NCBI RefSeq assembly: GCF_040373385.1
Contig: NZ_JBDXXH010000002.1
Coordinates: 372,001-436,000, forward strand
Source of the DNA: Nitratidesulfovibrio sp.
GTDB taxonomy: Bacteria > Desulfobacterota > Desulfovibrionia > Desulfovibrionales > Desulfovibrionaceae
Direction of reading: 5' to 3'
Length of the DNA: 64,000 nt
The translations under genes were made by a program, and so were the position numbers. The notes beneath the pieces are model-generated. The model worked only from the letters and a program-made list of their open reading frames with translations, was not told where the DNA came from and did not search any database. Of this stretch, positions 61,401 to 64,000 are shown piece by piece (positions within the stretch are counted from its first letter, which is position 1; every line of letters begins with the position of its first letter).

Positions 61401-62630
61401 CTACGCGTTGCCGAGGTCGTGATTCAGGCCGAAGGCGTCGTGCAGGGTGCGCACGGCGAGTTCGGTGTACTTTTCCTCGATGAGGCAGGTAATCTTGATC
61501 TCGGAGGTGCTGATCATCAGGATGTTGATGTTCTCGGCGTGCAGCGCCGCGAACGCCTTGGCCGCCACGCCCGAGTGGTTGCGCATGCCCACGCCGATGG
61601 CCGAAACCTTGGCCACCTGGGTGTCGTGCAGCACTTCCTGCGCGCCGGTCCTGGCCCGGATTTCCTCCATCAGCGCCAGGGTCTTCTTGAGGTCCCTGCG
61701 GGGCACGGTGAAGGTCATGTCGGTGACGCCGTCGCGGCTGGGGTTCTGGACGATCATGTCCACCAGAATGCCCTGCTGGGACAGCGGGCCGAAGATGGCG
61801 GCGGAAACGCCCGGCCTGTCGGGCACGCTGCGCAGGGTAACCCGCGCCTGATCCTTGTCGTAGGCTATGCCGGAAACGAGAACGGCTTCCATCTCGCAAT
61901 CCTCCTGGGTGACCATGGTCCCCGGGGTGTCGGTGAATGTAGAACGCACGTGGACGGGCACCTTGTACTTCTTGGCGAACTCCACGGACCGGATTTGCAG
62001 CACTTTCGCGCCCATGCTGGCCATTTCCAGCATCTCGTCGTACGAGACGCGGTCCAGCTTGCGGGCGGTGGAGCACAGGTTGGGATCGGTGGTGTAGACG
62101 CCGTCCACGTCGGTGTAGATTTCGCATTCCACAGAGCCCAGGGCGGCGGCCAGCGCCACGGCGCTGGTATCGGATCCGCCGCGCCCAAGCGTGGTGATGC
62201 GTCCTTCGGGCGTCACGCCCTGGAACCCGGCAACCACGATGACGTCGTGGGTTTCCAGTTCCTTGCGCAGGCGCGAGGCGTCGATGTCCATGATGCGCGC
62301 CCGCCCGAAGGCGTCGCTGGTGGTGATGGGCACCTGAAACCCGGCCATGGAGCGGGCCTTGATGCCGGAATCCTTGAGCAGCATGGAGAAGAGCGCCACC
62401 GAAACCTGCTCGCCGGTGGCGATGAGGGCGTCCACCTCTGCCGGGTCGGGGTCCACGGACCATTCATCGGCCAGGGCCAGCAGGCGGTTGGTCTCGCCCG
62501 AGCGGGCGGAAAGCACCACCACCGGCTTGTAGCCGTCGCGCAGCGCCCGCCGTACCTTCTCGCGCACCTGCTTCATGCACTCGAGGTTGGCGACGGACGT
62601 GCCGCCGAACTTCTGCACCAGAATACGCAT
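61401..62630 (-). CDS. lysC: Aspartate kinase, LysC type
   Basis: The 409-residue enzyme phosphorylates aspartate in the lysine/threonine/methionine pathway. The N-terminal loop is LVQKFGGTSV; GRGGSDTSAVALAAAL and YTDVDGVYTTDPN form the ATP and aspartate sites. Two ACT regulatory domains (about residues 255-400) include SGIAYDKDQARVTL and SAIGVGMRNHSGVAAKAF. It is a monofunctional, lysine-type kinase of normal length. The start at 62630 follows AAGGAAGCGGT. It lies between tsaE and cimA. Confidence 0.97.
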   Translation of the reverse strand: MRILVQKFGGTSVANLECMKQVREKVRRALRDGYKPVVVLSARSGETNRLLALADEWSVDPDPAEVDALIATGEQVSVALFSMLLKDSGIKARSMAGFQVPITTSDAFGRARIMDIDASRLRKELETHDVIVVAGFQGVTPEGRITTLGRGGSDTSAVALAAALGSVECEIYTDVDGVYTTDPNLCSTARKLDRVSYDEMLEMASMGAKVLQIRSVEFAKKYKVPVHVRSTFTDTPGTMVTQEDCEMEAVLVSGIAYDKDQARVTLRSVPDRPGVSAAIFGPLSQQGILVDMIVQNPSRDGVTDMTFTVPRRDLKKTLALMEEIRARTGAQEVLHDTQVAKVSAIGVGMRNHSGVAAKAFAALHAENINILMISTSEIKITCLIEEKYTELAVRTLHDAFGLNHDLGNA

Positions 62631-62643
62631 ACCGCTTCCTTGT

Positions 62644-62680
62644 CGTGCGTTGTGTCGAGCGTTGTGCCCTGCGTTGTGCC
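62644..62680. repeat. Three-copy 12-bp repeat between tsaE and lysC
   Basis: GCGTTGTGTCGA, GCGTTGTGCCCT and GCGTTGTGCCCA follow each other directly upstream of lysC. Short, non-coding and unusual only in being so regular. Confidence 0.55.
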
Positions 62681-62723
62681 CAAAGCTGGGGGGCATGCAC
62701 CGGGCCGGAGCCCGGCAGCGTCG

Positions 62724-63365
62724 CTACGTGTTCTCTCGGTCGTTCGGGGCGGCGGGGGCCTGTGTGGCCGTGTCCGCCGCATCGGGCACCGTATCCGGTG
62801 CCGTTACCGGCACGACGAGGTCCGCGACCTCGTGCGCCGTCGCATCCAGTACGCGGCGTGCCACCTCTCCCCAGGCAATGGCCGTGATGAGCCTGCCGTG
62901 CGCGACCGGAAGCCAGGTGAGCTCCAGCCTGTCAGGGGGCAGCACGTTGGCCGGAAGGCGTTCGGCCCATTCGACGATGACCAGCGCCCGCCGGGGGCCT
63001 TCCGTTTCCAGAAGGTCCAGCAGGGCGTCGTCCGCCACCGCCTGGGCGGCGCCGGGCGCCTGCTCCAGCCGGTAGAGGTCGTAATGGGCCGTTTCCGGCC
63101 GGGTGGGGTACATGTTGCAAATATTGAAGCTGGGGCTGCTGACCTCTGCGTTGCCGCCGCCGGGCAGCGCCTCTACCAGGCCGCGCACCAGGGTGGTCTT
63201 GCCCGCGCCAAGTCCGCCGGACAGCAGCAGGGTGCGCGCGAGGGGCTGGTCCGCAAGGGCCAACGCCAAGACGCGGCCCAGGCGCAACGTGTCGCCGGGG
63301 CCGGGCAGCCGCAGGGTCAGGCCTGCGGCATCCCCAATGGGCCGGACGGAATTCGCTGGGGCCAT
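62724..63365 (-). CDS. tsaE: tRNA threonylcarbamoyladenosine biosynthesis ATPase TsaE
   Basis: The 213-residue protein is the P-loop ATPase of t6A37 synthesis. Walker A is GGLGAGKTT at residues 50-58; SSPSFNICNMY, HYDLYRLE and VIVEWAERLP are the other family motifs. The family is normally about 150-160 residues. Here a C-terminal extension of about 35 residues (from VADLVVPVTAP) is Ala/Pro/Thr-rich and probably disordered. It works with TsaB, TsaC and TsaD, which are not in this window. It lies 11 bases downstream of the CBS gene. Confidence 0.92.
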   Translation of the reverse strand: MAPANSVRPIGDAAGLTLRLPGPGDTLRLGRVLALALADQPLARTLLLSGGLGAGKTTLVRGLVEALPGGGNAEVSSPSFNICNMYPTRPETAHYDLYRLEQAPGAAQAVADDALLDLLETEGPRRALVIVEWAERLPANVLPPDRLELTWLPVAHGRLITAIAWGEVARRVLDATAHEVADLVVPVTAPDTVPDAADTATQAPAAPNDRENT

Positions 63366-63376
63366 GCGCCCGACGG

Positions 63377-63829
63377 CTACGCCCCAGCAAGGGTGCGCAG
63401 CACGTCCTCCTTGCCGATGACGCCCACCAGCCCGCTCGCGTCCACCACGGGCAGGGTGTGGTACTTGGAGTCCACCATCAGGCTGGCCACTTCGTCGATG
63501 GGCGTTTCCGGGGTCACCGTGATCGGGTCCGGCGTCATGGCCTGCCCCACGTTGGTGGCGGAGATCTTGCGCATCTCCTCGTCCAGGTCGCTCATGGAGC
63601 GCAGGGGGATGAAGCCGTCAAGCACGGTGAACAGCGTCGGCAGGTTCAGCTTCTTGTGCTGGGCGATAAGGTCGCTCTGGCAGATGACGCCGACAAGGGC
63701 TCCCTTTTCGTTCACCACGGGCAGGCCGTTGAACTTGCGCTGAATCATGATGCGGGCCGCTTCGGCGATGCCGGTATCCGGGGTGACGGTGACGGGGGCG
63801 GCGGTCATGATGTTCTTGGCTAGCAGCAT
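63377..63829 (-). CDS. Tandem CBS-domain protein
   Basis: The 150-residue protein is a pair of CBS domains: AKNIMTAAPVTVTPDTGIAEAARIM then GLPVVNEKGALVGVICQSDLI, and AMTPDPITVTPETPIDEVASLM then TLPVVDASGLVGVIGKEDVL. Such pairs bind adenosine nucleotides and act as energy sensors. No effector domain is attached, so its partner is unknown. AAAGGAG nine bases upstream fixes the start; its first ten bases overlap the end of the nnrD gene. Confidence 0.93.
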   Translation of the reverse strand: MLLAKNIMTAAPVTVTPDTGIAEAARIMIQRKFNGLPVVNEKGALVGVICQSDLIAQHKKLNLPTLFTVLDGFIPLRSMSDLDEEMRKISATNVGQAMTPDPITVTPETPIDEVASLMVDSKYHTLPVVDASGLVGVIGKEDVLRTLAGA

Positions 63830-64000
63830 GGGAAGGGCTCCTTTCGCGCGCGGGGGATGGCGTCGGCGATTTCGCTCGGGGTGTTGCCCCGCGCGGGGTA
63901 GTCGTGCAGCAGCAGTTGACCCGCCTTGGCGTGCAGGTACGCGGCAAGGCAGGCGGCCACCTCTGGCGGTGCGCCCTGCGCCAGCAGGGCACCGGCAAGG
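63820..64000 (-). CDS. nnrD: ADP-dependent NAD(P)H-hydrate dehydratase, C-terminal end (cut by window edge)
   Basis: The last 59 residues of a gene enter from the right edge: they include LAGALLAQGAPPEVAAC, LAAYLHAKAGQLLL, and ADAIPRA. This is the C-terminal end of the YjeF/NnrD kinase-like domain (GDVLAG... YLHGLAGD... LIDALP), which repairs hydrated NAD(P)H. The frame stops at TAG (63820-63822), overlapping the CBS gene start by ten bases, so they are translationally linked. The rest is outside the window. Confidence 0.8.
   Translation of the reverse strand, partial: LAGALLAQGAPPEVAACLAAYLHAKAGQLLLHDYPARGNTPSEIADAIPRARKEPFPCC

Noticed and set aside
59634..63743. A 1369-codon plus-strand open frame across cimA, lysC, tsaE and the CBS gene
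   Set aside because: It lies opposite four well-supported genes. High GC content at third positions creates long antisense frames of this type.

Overview
The window is GC-rich chromosomal DNA from a sulfate-reducing deltaproteobacterium of the Desulfovibrio/Nitratidesulfovibrio vulgaris group. The main evidence is two adjacent periplasmic uptake-hydrogenase operons: a [NiFe] enzyme (hynBA) and a selenocysteine-containing [NiFeSe] enzyme (hysBA). Their protein sequences look close to the D. vulgaris enzymes from memory; no search was run. Flagellar genes, a CheZ-type phosphatase, a fused IspDF and an RsbW/SpoIIE/STAS partner-switching set fit the same lineage. Almost every gene lies on the minus strand.

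Region by region (plus-strand coordinates): 1-3.7 kb holds three glycosyltransferase-type genes, part of a surface-polysaccharide locus. 3.7-6.1 kb is a scar of foreign DNA: a transposase tail, an AT-rich membrane-protein gene and a truncated RhuM gene. 6.2-21.5 kb is mostly housekeeping: ychF, a LysE exporter, an M16 protease, an Hpt-STAS signalling protein, a B12-binding/radical SAM protein, a small Sm-like protein, an MFS transporter, a Pta-N-domain-like protein and rnc. 21.6-32 kb is a motility block: flagellin behind a sigma54 promoter, flaG behind a sigma28-like promoter, fliK-flgD-flgE, and two glycosyltransferase genes that may act on flagellin or the cell surface.

32-36.2 kb encodes a DUF342 (FapA-like) protein and a tightly packed receiver-SpoIIE phosphatase, RsbW-like kinase and STAS antagonist set, followed on the map by dtd. 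36.3-44.9 kb carries fadD, ispDF, rnpB, a zinc-ribbon protein, a Nif3-like protein, a CAU tRNA, a thioredoxin-reductase-like flavoprotein and cheZ. 45-51.5 kb has a NIL-ferredoxin, a CpoB-like lipoprotein, a PLDc_N protein, lspA, ileS and a GDSL hydrolase. 51.6-59.2 kb is the hydrogenase locus. 59.8-64 kb runs nnrD, a CBS protein, tsaE, lysC and cimA in transcription order.

The two hydrogenase operons share one plan: a Tat-exported small subunit, a large subunit beginning MSGC, then a dedicated maturation protease lying behind a strong intercistronic hairpin. The hyn operon adds a HypC chaperone. The large and small subunits should be assembled in the cytoplasm, proteolytically matured after metal insertion, and exported through the Tat pore on the small subunit's signal.

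Between genes the window is rich in bidirectional terminator hairpins and low-complexity repeats. Nine-base-period repeats recur inside linkers and tails of unrelated proteins. A 40-bp tandem repeat duplicates the end of cimA. A large inverted repeat pair flanks the terminator of the RNase P RNA gene. These are the least explained parts of the sequence. No CRISPR array, rRNA operon or intact prophage was seen.
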